Source: Shinisaurus crocodilurus (Eukaryota; Chordata; Lepidosauria; Squamata; Shinisauridae). Taken from it: a stretch of 64,000 nt of DNA. The notes under the pieces are model-generated. The model saw only the letters and a program-made list of their open reading frames with translations, searched no databases and was not told the DNA's origin. Of this stretch, positions 43,016 through 54,612 are shown piece by piece (position 1 is the stretch's first letter; the number at the start of each line of letters is the position of its first letter). The DNA lies in contig CM037876.1 in the NCBI GenBank assembly GCA_021292165.1, positions 104,432,324-104,496,323 on the forward strand. The letters are read 5' to 3'. The translations under genes were made by a program, and so were the position numbers.

Positions 43016-44159
43016 ATTTTGTGTGGACCTTAAAAGCAGATTGATGAGGCCAATTTGGCAAAATTATTCACTGTTTCTTCCCTTTTTGCATTTTGATATA
43101 TGGTCCATTTACCACTCCGGTCTTAGCAATGTAAATGAAAATATTTTGTGAGATGCATTTCGTCTCTGGCATCACTGCAGAAAATGCATCAGCTCTGCTA
43201 ATGTATTGTCACTACATTTTGAATTACTGTCCAGAAAAGCTTACATCACTCCTAATTTCTTCCATTTACACTCTGATCACTTATGATGCTACTTTTAATT
43301 ACAATAAACAGTGCTACTTCCAATGTCAACAAGCCCTGTGAGAACTGAGCTTGCCACACTAATCCAGAATTGTGTGTGTGTTCTATGCACATGTTGTGTG
43401 GCACACCTGCACCTGTGCATGGCCCTATTATTCACTTCAATGAAGGAGCAGCATTGCTTGCACATATTTTTGTGCAGGCCACCAAGCATTAGAATAACCT
43501 AAGGCTATTGTCTCTCACTTCACTGGCTATAATGGTAAAAGCCTTCTACCGCAATGGTTGATCAAGTGTGCCAAACAGTGTGATGTTATTCTGCTTTCTT
43601 TGTCAATAAGAAAAGAGAGCGTTGAGTGTATGTATGTCATATTGGCGAGATCCATGTCTATCATAGTCCAACTGACTACTTGCCTGGGTGGTGATTTCTG
43701 TGCATCATGTGCATGAATCCAGACAATTCTGCCCTTGTATTTTGCACAAATAGTGAAACTTTTCCCCAGAATAACTGAGAGGAGGAATGTATTGGAATCT
43801 AGTGGAGCTTTCATACATTTTAGTGCTTTGTGTGCCATTGGTTGGATTCTCACTAAATCAACAATGGTGTATCTGTTCTTGTCCCTCTGCCCCTCCCCCC
43901 CAACCCTCAGTCTTGGCCCTTGTTTAAGAGATCAACTCATCTTAACTATATGTGCTATTGAAAGTAGTAAAGAGAATTAAATTCATATTCACACATCTTT
44001 CTTCTGTCTGCAGCAGATTTTGAAGTGATAATGAAAACACTCAAGTGAGAGGCCATTGCACAATGACGTTTCTGTGTATTTCTAGAGTAAACCATTCAAG
44101 ATAGCATCTTAGGTTCAGGTATAGTTCATATGTGTTTGTTCAACTTTAATTAAGTGCTT
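43016..44159. other. Non-coding stretch, no gene recognised
   Basis: AT-rich unique-looking sequence. No splice-flanked coding segment was found. Confidence 0.4.
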
Positions 44160-44620
44160 TAGGGCGCAATCATATGGCTGCCCGACCTTGTCTGGGGTGG
44201 GTGGGTCATAGGATAGGTCAGAGTCCCCGCTGCGACCTCAGAACCGCTTTCTGAGCTCACAGCGGGGACTCTGCCTGTGGAGCGCCCCCCTCCACGCTTG
44301 CAGCCAGTGCAGTTCTTTCTGCACTGGCTGGGATCCAAAGATAGAAGACTGTCTTCGGAACCAGCATGGGGGGGGGCATTCCTGGGGGGGGAGGAGCGAG
44401 GCACCAGCATCCTCCAGGTGGTGCCTCAGCCTCTCCTCTTCATGAGGAGGGGGAAAAACATTTACGGTAGATGGCCAAAATCCACTGTCTAAATGTTTTG
44501 GAGGGTGAGGGGAGTGAGGCAGTGATCCTAGCCACTGTGCTCCTCCTGCTTTTCATTGGATGCCCGTAATCCTCTGAGTTCAAAGGGTTACAGTCCGGAC
44601 ATCCACATTGGAAGGGGCTG
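44160..44620. repeat. About 0.4-kb G/C-rich dispersed repeat, copy 2
   Basis: It starts GGGCGCAATCATATGGCTGC and ends GTCCGGACATCCACATTGG. It has facing GCGGGGACTCTG/CAGAGTCCCCGC blocks around 44220-44275. It is the same family as 54190-54612. Confidence 0.6.
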
Positions 44621-44939
44621 TTAGACCAATAGCAGTTTGGTTATGTGTATTTTTCTAAGTTCACGTCACTTGGAATTTAAAAAACCAGATACGGTGTCCC
44701 AAAATGGCAGCCTTGCTCCACTTCGATTTTGGTAGACTTTGGATATGTTGGTCAAGATACGGTTTTAATAGGGATGTTGGAGAAATCTGCAACAGATTCA
44801 AATGGGTTTGGATTTCTATGAATCTGACCCGCGGATTCCGCAGCAGACTGGCTTTTCCTGACTCGCAGGGATTCCATGGACTTGTGTTCTTTACTTTCTA
44901 TAATGCACATTTCCCCCCATAGGCTAAAGCAGTGTTCTC

Positions 44940-45061
44940 CAACCTTGGGTCCCCAGATGTTTTTGGCCTACAACTCCCAGCATGCCTAAGACCCAAGCTG
45001 GCTGGGGCATGCTGGGAGTTGTAGGCCAAAAACATCTAGGATCCAAGGTTGGAGAACACTG
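44940..45061. mobile_element. hAT-type palindromic MITE, TSD GGCTAAAG
   Basis: CAGTGTTCTCCAACCTTGGG begins it and the complement ends it. GGCTAAAG flanks both sides (44932-44939 and 45062-45069). The centre is CATGCCTAAGACCCAAGC. Its right flank is the paralogue of the L1 target. Confidence 0.93.
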
Positions 45062-45064
45062 GGC

Positions 45065-45081
45065 TAAAGTGTAAAAATATG
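45065..45081 (+). other. Empty-site paralogue of the L1 insertion
   Basis: TAAAGTGTAAAAATATG occurs here once, continuous with CATTTTAGGGGG. At the other locus the same bases are duplicated on both sides of the L1 (34454-34470 and 39989-40005). Confidence 0.9.
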
Positions 45082-45176
45082 CATTTTAGGGGGATTTGCA
45101 GTTTTTTGGAAGTGCAAATTTGCACAAGTCTGCACAAACACAAGTTTGTGAAACAGAAAATAATCTGTTTCCAACA

Positions 45177-47900
45177 ATTTGCAGATGATGGAATGAAAGG
45201 CGCCTGATAATCCACAAAATGCAGATGGAAAGGATTTAACAAAATCCATACATCCCTATTTCTTAGTATGAAAAAACACATATTATTTTTGTTGCAATTG
45301 CTTTAAGGTTTTCCATTCCTCTCCTCCTATATTTCTTTTCTTGTATTTTTTTACTTTCAGTTTATTCATAAAATTGCATTGACTATTATGTGTTTGTTCA
45401 TTTCATTTGTAACCAATCATTCATTCTTTGAACCACTGTGATTTGTTTATTTTAAAAAATAGTAAGCATCTGAAACCTTTTCTACTAAGTTTACTGTATG
45501 ATGAGAGGGTTTTGGAGGACAACGCCCTACAGGGCCACACTCTGAACCTAGAGGAAGGAAAGCCCATATTATCTCAAGGGCTCATCACCACCCAACAAAG
45601 CTCCTCTGTGGCCAAGGGTTTGTGAAGGAATTTTATCCAGGACCCTCATTTGTTGGGTATTCTGCCAATAAGAGTTAACCACCAAAAGAGTGAAAGCTTG
45701 CTGTGCCTGATTTCTGAAGGCCTCTTCATATAATGAGTTTGATGGATACACAATAAAGATCTGCACTCCATACCTGCTTAGTGCTGGTTCTCACTGAGGT
45801 GACAATCAGGTGTTTGGGCCATACCACTTCAGACTGGGTACGAATTTAAAAATCAATAAAAAGAAAACCGTTGTGGTGGAGTGAAGCCTACCCCAGTGCA
45901 TGCTACTGCTGACGGAGAAGAGACTTCAGCATTGTGTAATTGTGTTATGTGGTAGCGGCGTGGGACAATCAACCAGTGATCCTTAGTGTAAGAACAGGGG
46001 TGGTACAAGTATACAAGAGTGTCTCTATTTCATCTGTCAAATGTTGTATGGTTGGGAACAAGGCCTCAGAAAGCTGTTGTAACATAGAGTCTAAGCTGGC
46101 AATTCTTCCAGTTTAAACTGACACAGCCCTTAATTCACTAGATGGCCTTAGGCAACTTAAAACAACCTTCTGGCATCCTCATCCCATACCTGCAATGTTG
46201 TGATATATGGGGCAGATCTACCCTGGGCACCTTTCCATTATGGGGACATCACTGTGCTGCTATAATTTACTCGCAGGGCACATTGTAGGAAATAACACAC
46301 GGTATGGTGTTGGTGTTTTTTTTTTTACGCAATTGCACACCATACTCAGAGTCGTGTGACGTCCATTGCGTAAGAAATGGGTGGAGTCAGCTCAGTCACA
46401 TGTGAAAGTTCTACTCGCTAAAGTCATGTGATGCAGTGCCACATCTCTCTGCGGAAGATTGCACTTTCCCTTTCTTTAACATTATGTTGTGCACACGTAA
46501 GTGCGCAGAAGCTGAGGTGCGAAGCAGCAAGTACAGGTTTTTTTCTAAAAAAAAAAAAATAGGGGAAGAAGGAAAATGTTCACCACCATCCCAACAGAAA
46601 ATGGAGGACACTGCGCTTCCTCTCTGCAGAATGCCCCCAGGGTGACTCCCCCCTCCCTCCGCCCACTGTTGGCCACTCACAGCTGGAAAAGTTACGAAGG
46701 TAGCACACAGTTTGAATATATGCCGGAAGGAATCCGCAAGAAGATGAAAAAACCCACGATTCAATCAATCGCAAGGAATCTGGAATATAATGGTAGAAAT
46801 GTATTTTTTAATTTTATTTAGGATATTAGCATGAAAATATCGGGTTGAAGAGTGCATCGTTTTTGTCGCACAAGTAAGACAGGCATTACAGTGACAAAAC
46901 CACACCTGTAGATCCCCCTCGGACTGACTAGGGGGAGATAGGGGAATTTCTGATCCCTTCTGATTGGAGATAACAAGGAGATTTCTCTCCCCACCTTCCC
47001 CACAAGCCCCTGCTAGCCTTCACTGGCCAGATGGGGAATCTCCGTGGGTTGGATTAGGCCCACAGGCTGGAGGTTCTCCACTGCTGCACTTAAGCTATTA
47101 TATCTTTTTTCCATGCCAGTGTGTGTACGTGTCAGTGTGTGTGAGAGAGTTTCAGATATCTTTAGAAGCTGCTCTGAAGGTGTCAGCTGAAGAGCCACCA
47201 ATAGGTAGTCAAATACATATATTGAAAAAGGGTTACTTCATTTTACATTTCTTCAGTTACGGATTTATATATATCTGTCCTTTGGAGAGTTCAGGGTGGT
47301 TTAAGTATGGCCCCAGCAGCCTCTATCCTACCCAGGCAGTGACACTGATGAGATGCATAGCTGCTGCTTAGCTTCAATAATGCAATGGTCCAGCTCCCAG
47401 ACCATGAACTGGCCCGCCCCGACCCACTTTACTGGAATTTATAGAAACTTTTACAAGCAAGGTGGAAGCAGGTAACTTTAAACTTACCCAGAAGAACCCA
47501 GCAAGATGAATGTTTCATGACTTCATAATGTTAATTTTGTTTTACTGCCAGCTGACTTTACATCTTTCTACAAGGAAGATTGCTGCTGGCATGGGGGCAT
47601 ACCAACAACCATTTGTGTGAAAGAGCCATCATTTATTAAAGAGCAGGGATCAGAATTAATGGCTCACTGTTGCCTTAAAATACATCATTTTCGTAATGAA
47701 ATGGAAACACCAACATTTGTTTTCTGTCAGTTGTTAGTGCATAAACAGTGACAACCACCACAATCCTCTTTTAACTTAAGGGAATTAGAGCTCAGATTGC
47801 CTGGCAACGTCCCACAGGGAGAGCTGAAGCATCTCAGTATGCCATGTTGTGCAGCATTCCTTGCTGTTGGTGTAGCTGAATTTGTATATCATACTAGAGT
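45177..47900. other. Non-coding stretch, no gene recognised
   Basis: No coding exon is supported. AACACACGGTATGGTGTTGG (46292) and facing GCACACCATACTCAGAG (46334) form a short hairpin. ATG frames around 46411-46764 and 46964-47371 show no domain. Confidence 0.4.
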
Positions 47901-50900
47901 AGTCTTCCCAACCTGGCATCCTCCAGATGTGCTAGACTATAACTCCCGTATCCACAAAAGTGCCAACGCCTGCCGTGATTAAACTTACTTTTATATATTT
48001 ATAATTAAACCTTTTACACACAAAATATTTTTTGTAGAAATTTTTAAACACACTAACATTTCGAGTATAAAACCATAATGATTTAACATTCAAATTTGAG
48101 GACTAAACAATGACAATGCTGGAATTTCAAATAACATAATTGTAAGTATAAATCCATAGTAATTTCATACAAGTTTGAGGACTGAACAATAATGCAATTA
48201 CAAGTAACACAATATATGTATATTCTCATTTGTGATTTAGCATACCAAGTCCTAACTTTGTTATATATTTTTAACAGAGTTAGTAGAAGCCTTCCCCTTG
48301 TTTTTTCTTTTTCTTTTTGAAGTGGCTTAGGCCTTCCTTTGTTTATTCTTTTGAGGAGGCCACCACCTGAGAATTCCTTCATTTTTTCTTTTGGTTTTTC
48401 TTCCCAGGTGGCTTGAGCCTTTTTCTATTTATCCCTTGGAGAAGCTTCCAATGTGCTGATTACTCCACATCCGACAAGAAACCGGTTTGCCCCTCTTGTT
48501 TCGTTCATTATCTTTATCAAGGAATTCTTACGGACTATATCAGTGTTGTTTCTACACCAAAACACAAAAATATTTATACAGTGTTACAAACCCTTTTCAA
48601 AACAAACATCATGCAATCAACCCTCCAGGCCCCACTTGTTTTATTTACATTCTTACACGTTTACCTTACTGTATCTGTATCATGCTTTTTCTCTCAGTGA
48701 GTCCTCTAGTGGCCATACTTTTAATACATGTATTTATACTCTATATACAGCTGAAAACAGCTGTTAACCATTTCATCACTATTCATTAGAGTAAGACATC
48801 CAGCAGAATCAATTACCACTCCCTTAGGGCTCTCTCAATGTTCCAATTGATACTATAAGGGTTACTCTGCAAGTCCACCCATTCATTGCTTGGTGAAGAC
48901 TTCATGGGTGTGCCCTTCTTCTAATACTCTCTCTGATGACCTAATCATCTCCCTTTATAGTAGCTAGCAACCCATTTTAATTCTTCATCTTCCTATGGCC
49001 TGGGTGGTTCATTATCTTATAATCTTATTATTTCCATACATAATGATATAAGTAACCCCATTTTTTCATCTATACACAATAAACTGTGGTAAATCCTATC
49101 CTCATTATTATTTACATACAATTCTTGAAGTCTTAGAGGAAAGTCTGCTGTTATCTTATCCTTTTGTTCATCACTGAAAGCACAATGTCCTGCAATTGTT
49201 ATACATGGCTCCAATCTCTGAACAGCTAATAGAAGGAGAATCACGGTAATTATTACTGTATCCACAAAAGTGCCAACGCCGCCATGATTAAACTTACTTT
49301 TATATATTTATAATTAAACCTTTTACACAAAAAATATTTTTTGTAGAAATTTTTAAACACACTAACATTTCAAGTATAAAACCATAATGATATAACATTC
49401 AAATTTGAGGACTAAACAATGACAATGCTGGAATTTCAAATAACATAATTGTAAGTATAAATCCATAGTAATTTCATACAAGTTTGAGGACTTAACAATA
49501 ATGCAATTACAAGTAACACAATATATGTACGTATATATTCTCATTTGTGATTTAGCATACCAAGTCCTAACTTTGTTATATTTTTTAACAGAGTTAGTAG
49601 AAGCCTTCCCCTTGTTTTTTCTTTTTCTTTTTGAAGTGGCTTAGGCCTTCCTTTGTTTATTCTTTTGAGGAGGCCACTTGTCATTGTTTAGTCCTCAAAT
49701 GTGAATGTTAAATCATTATGGTTTTATACTCGAAATGTTAGTGTGTTTAAAAATTTCTACAAAAAATATTTTTTGTGTAAAAGGTTTAATTATAAATATA
49801 TAAAAGTAAGTTTAATCACGGCGGCGTTGGCACTTTTGTGGATACAGTAATAATTACCGTGATTCTCCTTCTATTAGCTGTTCAGAGATTGGAGCCATGT
49901 ATAACAATTGCAGGACATTGTGCTTTCAGTGATGAACAAAAGGATAAGATAACAGCAGACTTTCCTCTAAGACTTCAAGAATTGTATGTAAATAATAATG
50001 AGGATAGGATTTACCACAGTTTATTGTGTATAGATGAAAAAATGGGGTTACTTATATCATTATGTATGGAAATAATAAGATTATAAGATAATGAACCACC
50101 CAGGCCATAGGAAGATGAAGAATTAAAATGGGTTGCTAGCTACTATAAAGGGAGATGATTAGGTCATCAGAGAGAGTATTAGAAAAAGGGCACACCCATG
50201 AAGTCTTCACCAAGCAATGAATGGGTGGACTTGCAGAGTAACCCTTATAGTATCAATTGGAACATTGAGATAGCCCTAAGGGAGTGGTAATTGATTCTGC
50301 TGGATGTCTTACTCTAATGAATAGTGATGAAATGGTTAACAGCTGTTTTCAGCTGTATATAGAGTATAAATACATGTATTAAAAGTATGGCCACTAGAGG
50401 ACTCACTGAGAGAAAAAGCATGATACAGATACAGTAAGGTAAACGTGTAAGAATGTAAATAAAACAAGTGGGGCCTGGAGGGTTGATTGCATGATGTTTG
50501 TTTTGAAAAGGGTTTGTAACACTGTATAAATATTTTTGTGTTTTGGTGTAGAAACAACACTGATATAGTCCGTAAGAATTCCTTGATAAAGATAATGAAC
50601 GAAACAAGAGGGGCAAACCGGTTTCTTGTCGGATGTGGAGTAATCAGCACATTGGAAGCTTCTCCAAGGGATAAATAGAAAAAGGCTCAAGCCACCTGGG
50701 AAGAAAAACCAAAAGAAAAAATGAAGGAATTCTCAGGTGGTGGCCTCCTCAAAAGAATAAACAAAGGAAGGCCTAAGCCACTTCAAAAAGAAAAAGAAAA
50801 AACAAGGGGAAGGCTTCTACTAACTCTGTTAAAAAATATAACAAAGTTAGGACTTGGTATGCTAAATCACAAATGAGAATATATACATATATTGTGTTAC

Positions 50901-51265
50901 TTGTAATTGCATTATTGTTAAGTCCTCAAACTTGTATGAAATTACTATGGATTTATACTTACAATTATGTTATTTGAAATTCCAGCATTGTCATTGTTTA
51001 GTCCCCAAATTTGAATGTTAAATCATTATGGTTTTATACTCGAAATGTTAGTGTGTTTAAAAATTTCTACAAAAAATATTTTTTGTGTAAAAGGTTTAAT
51101 TATAAATATATAAAAGTAAGTTTAATCACGGCGGCGTTGGCACTTTTGTGGATACAGTAATAATTACCGTGATTCTCCTTCTATAGACTATAACTCCCAG
51201 CATCCCCCAGCCAGCATTGTAGTTCAACACATCTGGAGGGCATCAGGTTAGGGAAGGTGGTACTA
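47901..51265. mobile_element. Old palindromic MITE interrupted by a larger element
   Basis: The left part (TCTTCCCAACCTGGCATCC, CCAGATGTGCTAGACTATAACTCCC) and the right part (AACTCCCAGCATCCCCCAGC, ATCTGGAGGGCATCAGG, TTAGGGAAGG) are the two halves of one hAT-like palindromic MITE. The 3.2-kb element at 47948-51183 is inserted in it. Flanks TACTAGAG and TACTACTG are an imperfect match and could be the old 8-bp duplication. Confidence 0.6.
47948..51183. mobile_element. Unclassified 3.2-kb element: inverted 1310-bp tandem monomers, 15-bp TSD
   Basis: TAGACTATAACTCCC is present on both sides (47933-47947 and 51184-51198). The left arm lies in minus orientation and the right arm in plus. In each arm the block around GCGTTGGCACTTTTGTGGATAC recurs at a spacing of exactly 1310 bases (47961 to 49271; 49821 to 51131). 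The arms are thus tandem monomers longer than one unit. Arms 47948-49425 and 49679-51155 are near-perfect complements. About 254 bases lie between them, and the right end runs about 29 bases further into the next monomer. Read in the right-arm direction, a TATAAATA (about 50365) and an AATAAA (about 50458) lie 90 bases apart. No reverse transcriptase, transposase or other known domain is encoded. An 82-residue frame (49838-50086 and mirrored at 49265-49017) begins with a hydrophobic segment, VIITVILLLLAV. Penelope-like origin is one hypothesis. Confidence 0.85.
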
Positions 51266-53059
51266 CTGCTTGTCTGAAAACGTTAGCTATTTCCCTTCCC
51301 TCGAACATGTGCAGCTGCGGGCAGGGAGAATTTTGCGGGCAGGGGGGAATGAGAGACTATTCACATGATCTCTCTGCACCAATGAAGGCATTAAAGGGTG
51401 GGGTGTCTGTGGCCGATGTTAGGCCTGGCAGCCCTGCCCTCTTGGCCTCTTTTGCCTTTTGCAACGCATCGACCCACCTTCTCTCCTAGATCTGGTTCTC
51501 ATGCACATCTTCCTCAGGAACGGTTTGTTGGGTGTAAGGGGGTTGGTGCCAACAGCACCCACTTACTGCTGGGCCTTTGCGCTTGGCTTTGGGCCCTGGT
51601 CGCTGGGGGGTGACGGGTACCTCGGCCAATGGGCACCTCGGCCATTTTTCCCAGTTCCTTCATCCCCCCCCCATCCCGTCAGTGGCTGCTCTGTCTGGCC
51701 TCCTTATCAACACCTCGGGGTGTTGCTGGAGGAAGGGCTTGGGGCCGCGTCATCGGCTACCACCTTGCTGCCCCCCCCGCCCATCCCATATGTAGAACAT
51801 ACTATACATTTATAGTATGTAGAACTATTTATCCCTGAATAGTTCTACATCACATATTTGCCACTTTTAAAAAAAATGGCAATTTCAGTGAGGTAGAATT
51901 CTATACATGACATCCACCCCGCCACCCAAAATTGCACAAATGTTCATGTTTTTTCCTATGTTATTCAGCACAATTGGGTGCTTACAGACTGGCAGTTTCT
52001 CCTAGTGCTACCTAATCATTGCTCTTCTGCCGAAAGCTACATGCAGAATTGCAGCTGACTTTCCACACTTTGGGGAGGGGGGCAGTATAGTGTGTGTGTG
52101 TGTGTGTGTGCGCGTGCATGTACATCATATTATGTTCCATCCACACAAGTGGATATGACATTGCCATGTGGGTGGGGAAGGGACCATTCTGAGCATGCCA
52201 TTTTTTAAAAAATCAATTCTTTAATTTGTACTAAAGTAATTTTTAATATTTCAGTGCAATTACTTTCCAATTATTTTTAAAAGATAGACTAAAAATTGTT
52301 TTAGCATTAATTAAAAGATAAGCAAAAAATAATTACGGTAACCCCCAAATTAAGAGTGCTAGCATGGTGCCAATAAGAACGGCAGTGTTAGGCAGTGTTT
52401 GAATGATTTTTTAAAATTTGCACTAAAATGCTTTTTAATTTAAGTGCAATTGGTTGAAAGGTAATCATGAAGATTTACTAAAGTAGATGCAGGGCAATAA
52501 ATTCACACACTGTGCACAGCAAAACTGCACCTCTTTAAAAAGACAGAAGAGTAACATTAAGGTGACGTTACAAAAAAGTTGATTTTTTTGCAATTTGGGA
52601 AAAAAGATAGATGAACCACAGGAGAACAACGATTTGATGGTTTCACATTGCTGCTCAAAAAAGAGTGAGTGTACTAGAAAGCATGGCTATCCCAGAATAA
52701 ACACCCATCATTTCTTCTAGGTGTTGCTGTTCTTCCTGAATTAGTCACATGGGTAATTCCACCCAGTCAGGATATAATGAACAAGATGATTTCACAAGTT
52801 ACAACATTATACTTGATGTGGTGACATGACATTACTGCACTTCAATAAATGAAAGCACAGTCAATCAGATTTGGTTATGTGATCACGATTCACAACCCTG
52901 AGAGCAACTGAGAATGAGGGCAAATGAGGGCACTTTAAATGAATATTCTGTGAGGTAGTGCCGAAAAATATCAGCACAAAGGGGAAGCATTTGGGGGGGG
53001 GGGGACAATGTTAAAAATGTTAGCCAAAAGTTGTAAGTCCTTTCAGCTGAGTCCTATTT
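51266..53059. other. Non-coding stretch, no gene recognised
   Basis: C-rich frames near 51300-51840 have no domain. (TG)n lies at 52088-52112. The AT-rich part (52200-52560) contains scattered TTTAAAAT-type repeats. No exon was found. Confidence 0.45.
52088..52112. repeat. (TG)n microsatellite
   Basis: About 11 TG units followed by CGCGTGCATG. Confidence 0.95.
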
Positions 53060-53540
53060 CTGAATAATTACATTTTATTCATGTTTACACTCGTGACCGA
53101 GTAAGATTGTCTTCCAGGATAAAAATTTACAAAAAGGAGATTTTAAAAGGAGGAGATTCTAAAGAAAATTGTGTAGACTCTAGCGATGGGTCCGTAAGTG
53201 ACTGTGGAGGCCAATTCTAGATCCACACAGCTTCCCACAGTGAGGACACAGGTTACCAGATGGAAGATGGTCCTGTAAAGGATTCATTTGACGAGCTTTT
53301 CGCTTAGCACATTTCTCCCTTTCACCTTGCACTCGGGCTTCTTCAAAGTCCATAGAACCTTTGTGAAAGGCCAACCTCCAGTTAGATCGTTCACAGGCCA
53401 GAGCTTCCCAGTTTTCGATGTTTATATTGCATTTTTTTAGATTAGCCTTATGAACATCTTTAAACCTCTTATATTGACCACCGATATTCCGCTTTCCATC
53501 CTTGAGTTGGGAATAACTTCAGTGGACCGGTCATGTTGTT
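53060..53540 (-). pseudogene. LINE ORF2 C-terminus with C2H2 finger
   Basis: The minus strand from about 53510 to 53180 reads RFKDVHKANLKKCNI, NWEALACERSNWRLAFHKGS, then a K/R-rich helix, and ends CPHCGKLCGSRIGLHSHLRTHR before a stop. That order (short 'RYKD..LK' block, basic helix, terminal C2H2 finger) is the C-terminus of a widespread animal LINE. The downstream piece GACAATCTTACTCGGTCACGAG (near 53079-53115) also fits such a LINE 3' end. Only the last 110 residues or so remain, with a frame break near 53500. It is unlikely to be a host zinc-finger gene. Confidence 0.6.
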
Positions 53541-53957
53541 CGATGTTTACACTACTTTTGTAGTGAATATAGCATTTTACAAAATTGAGGTCCCAGTCTT
53601 AAACATATCTATTTTATATGCATGCAAATCCCATTGGTGTCAATGGTGTACTTACATTTCATTCTGATTATCAGGGTGCCTTTAAACATTACCAACAGTC
53701 ATTTGAAGCAGCTGGGGGGGAAAGCTACAGAGCCAGAAGCAAGGCTCCATGTACAAACCTTTCTCCAGCTCCTGTTGCTATCTAGACAAAAATACAGACA
53801 GAAAGGCTACAATAAGCCCTTTGCTCTAAGCAGCCATTTGATCCACTACTCTGGAAATATTTTTATCTTTAGATTTGCCTATTATTTTATTTATATGATG
53901 ACTGTGATTTGTAGGAATCTCAATACATTGTTCTAATAAACGTATCTTTCTACTGAT
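53541..53957. other. Non-coding stretch, no gene recognised
   Basis: Short frames without domains. CAAATCCCATTGGTGTCAATGG near 53625 is a fragment of the roughly 90-bp inverted repeat family. Confidence 0.4.
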
Positions 53958-54055
53958 TTGACTTGGATTCCTGCGTTGCGCCGGGGGTTGGACTCAATGG
54001 CCTTATAGGCCCCTTCCTACTCTACTTTTCTATGATTGTATGATTCTATGATTCA
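53958..54055 (+). repeat. CR1 LINE 3' end fragment
   Basis: GACTTGGATTCCTGCGTTGC, then GGCCTTATAGGCCCCTTCC and TCTATGATTGTATGATTCTATG make a standard CR1 terminus. Confidence 0.88.
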
Positions 54056-54189
54056 GCTGTTTGCGAATGACGGGAAGACATGTGATATCAGCAATATTAT
54101 TGAAGGCTATGCTTTTCCAGTAATATTGTTGCACTATTAAAAAACATAGTACAAAAAAGAACTAATACTAAAAAAGAAAGAAAGGCAAC

Positions 54190-54612
54190 TGAGGGTGCAA
54201 TCCTAGACGCTGTCTAGGCAGCCATAGGAAAATTCGGAGTTCCAGCTCCAACCTCGGGAATGCGCTCTGAGGTCAGAGCTGGGACTCCACATTTGGGGCA
54301 CCCTCCCTCCACCCTTGCAGCGGCTCCAAGGTTGTCAGACCGACCTCGGAGCCGGCACTGGGTGGGCGTTCTGAGGGGTTGGGGAAGGGAAGAGTGAGGC
54401 TCCGCCAGGATATGATGTATCCTGGCAGTGCCTCAGCCTGTCCTCATTGCAAGCTGTGGCAAAAGACTTAGAAGGCCGAAATCGGCCGTCTCTTTTGCAG
54501 GGTGGGAGAAACATGGAGGCAACCTTTGCCTCTGTGCTCCTCCCGCTCTCGATAGGATGCCCATAATCCTTCAAGTTTGGAGGGTTATGGGCAGCCACAT
54601 TGGATCACACTG
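54190..54612. repeat. About 0.4-kb G/C-rich dispersed repeat, copy 3
   Basis: It starts AGGGTGCAATCCTAGACGC and ends CAGCCACATTGGATCACACTGCCC. It includes GAGGTCAGAGCTGGGACTCC, CAGGATATGATGTATCCTGG (itself a palindrome) and GTGCTCCTCCCGCTC. It is the longest of the three copies. A repeat-library search would be needed to name it. Confidence 0.6.

Noticed and set aside
50540..50640. Possible hammerhead ribozyme (CGAAAC, a 6-bp stem ACAAGA/TCTTGT, then GTC; upstream CTGATATAGTCCGT)
   Set aside because: Half of the core fits, but the CTGANGA box is wrong (CTGATAT), no stem II is visible, and the base after GTC has no complementary stem I upstream in either permutation.
48413..50690. Three overlapping frames of about 100 residues mirrored at 48413-48789 and 50314-50690
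   Set aside because: The frames overlap each other in different phases, have biased AT-rich composition and no domain. The mirroring is due to the inverted repeat and not to selection.
47948..51183. Simple LTR retrotransposon or TRIM
   Set aside because: The ends do not coincide with the direct repeats, the target duplication is 15 bp, and the two halves are inverted relative to each other.
53180..53374. Host C2H2 zinc-finger gene
   Set aside because: There is a single finger at the very end of a LINE-like C-terminus, no second finger, and frame breaks upstream.
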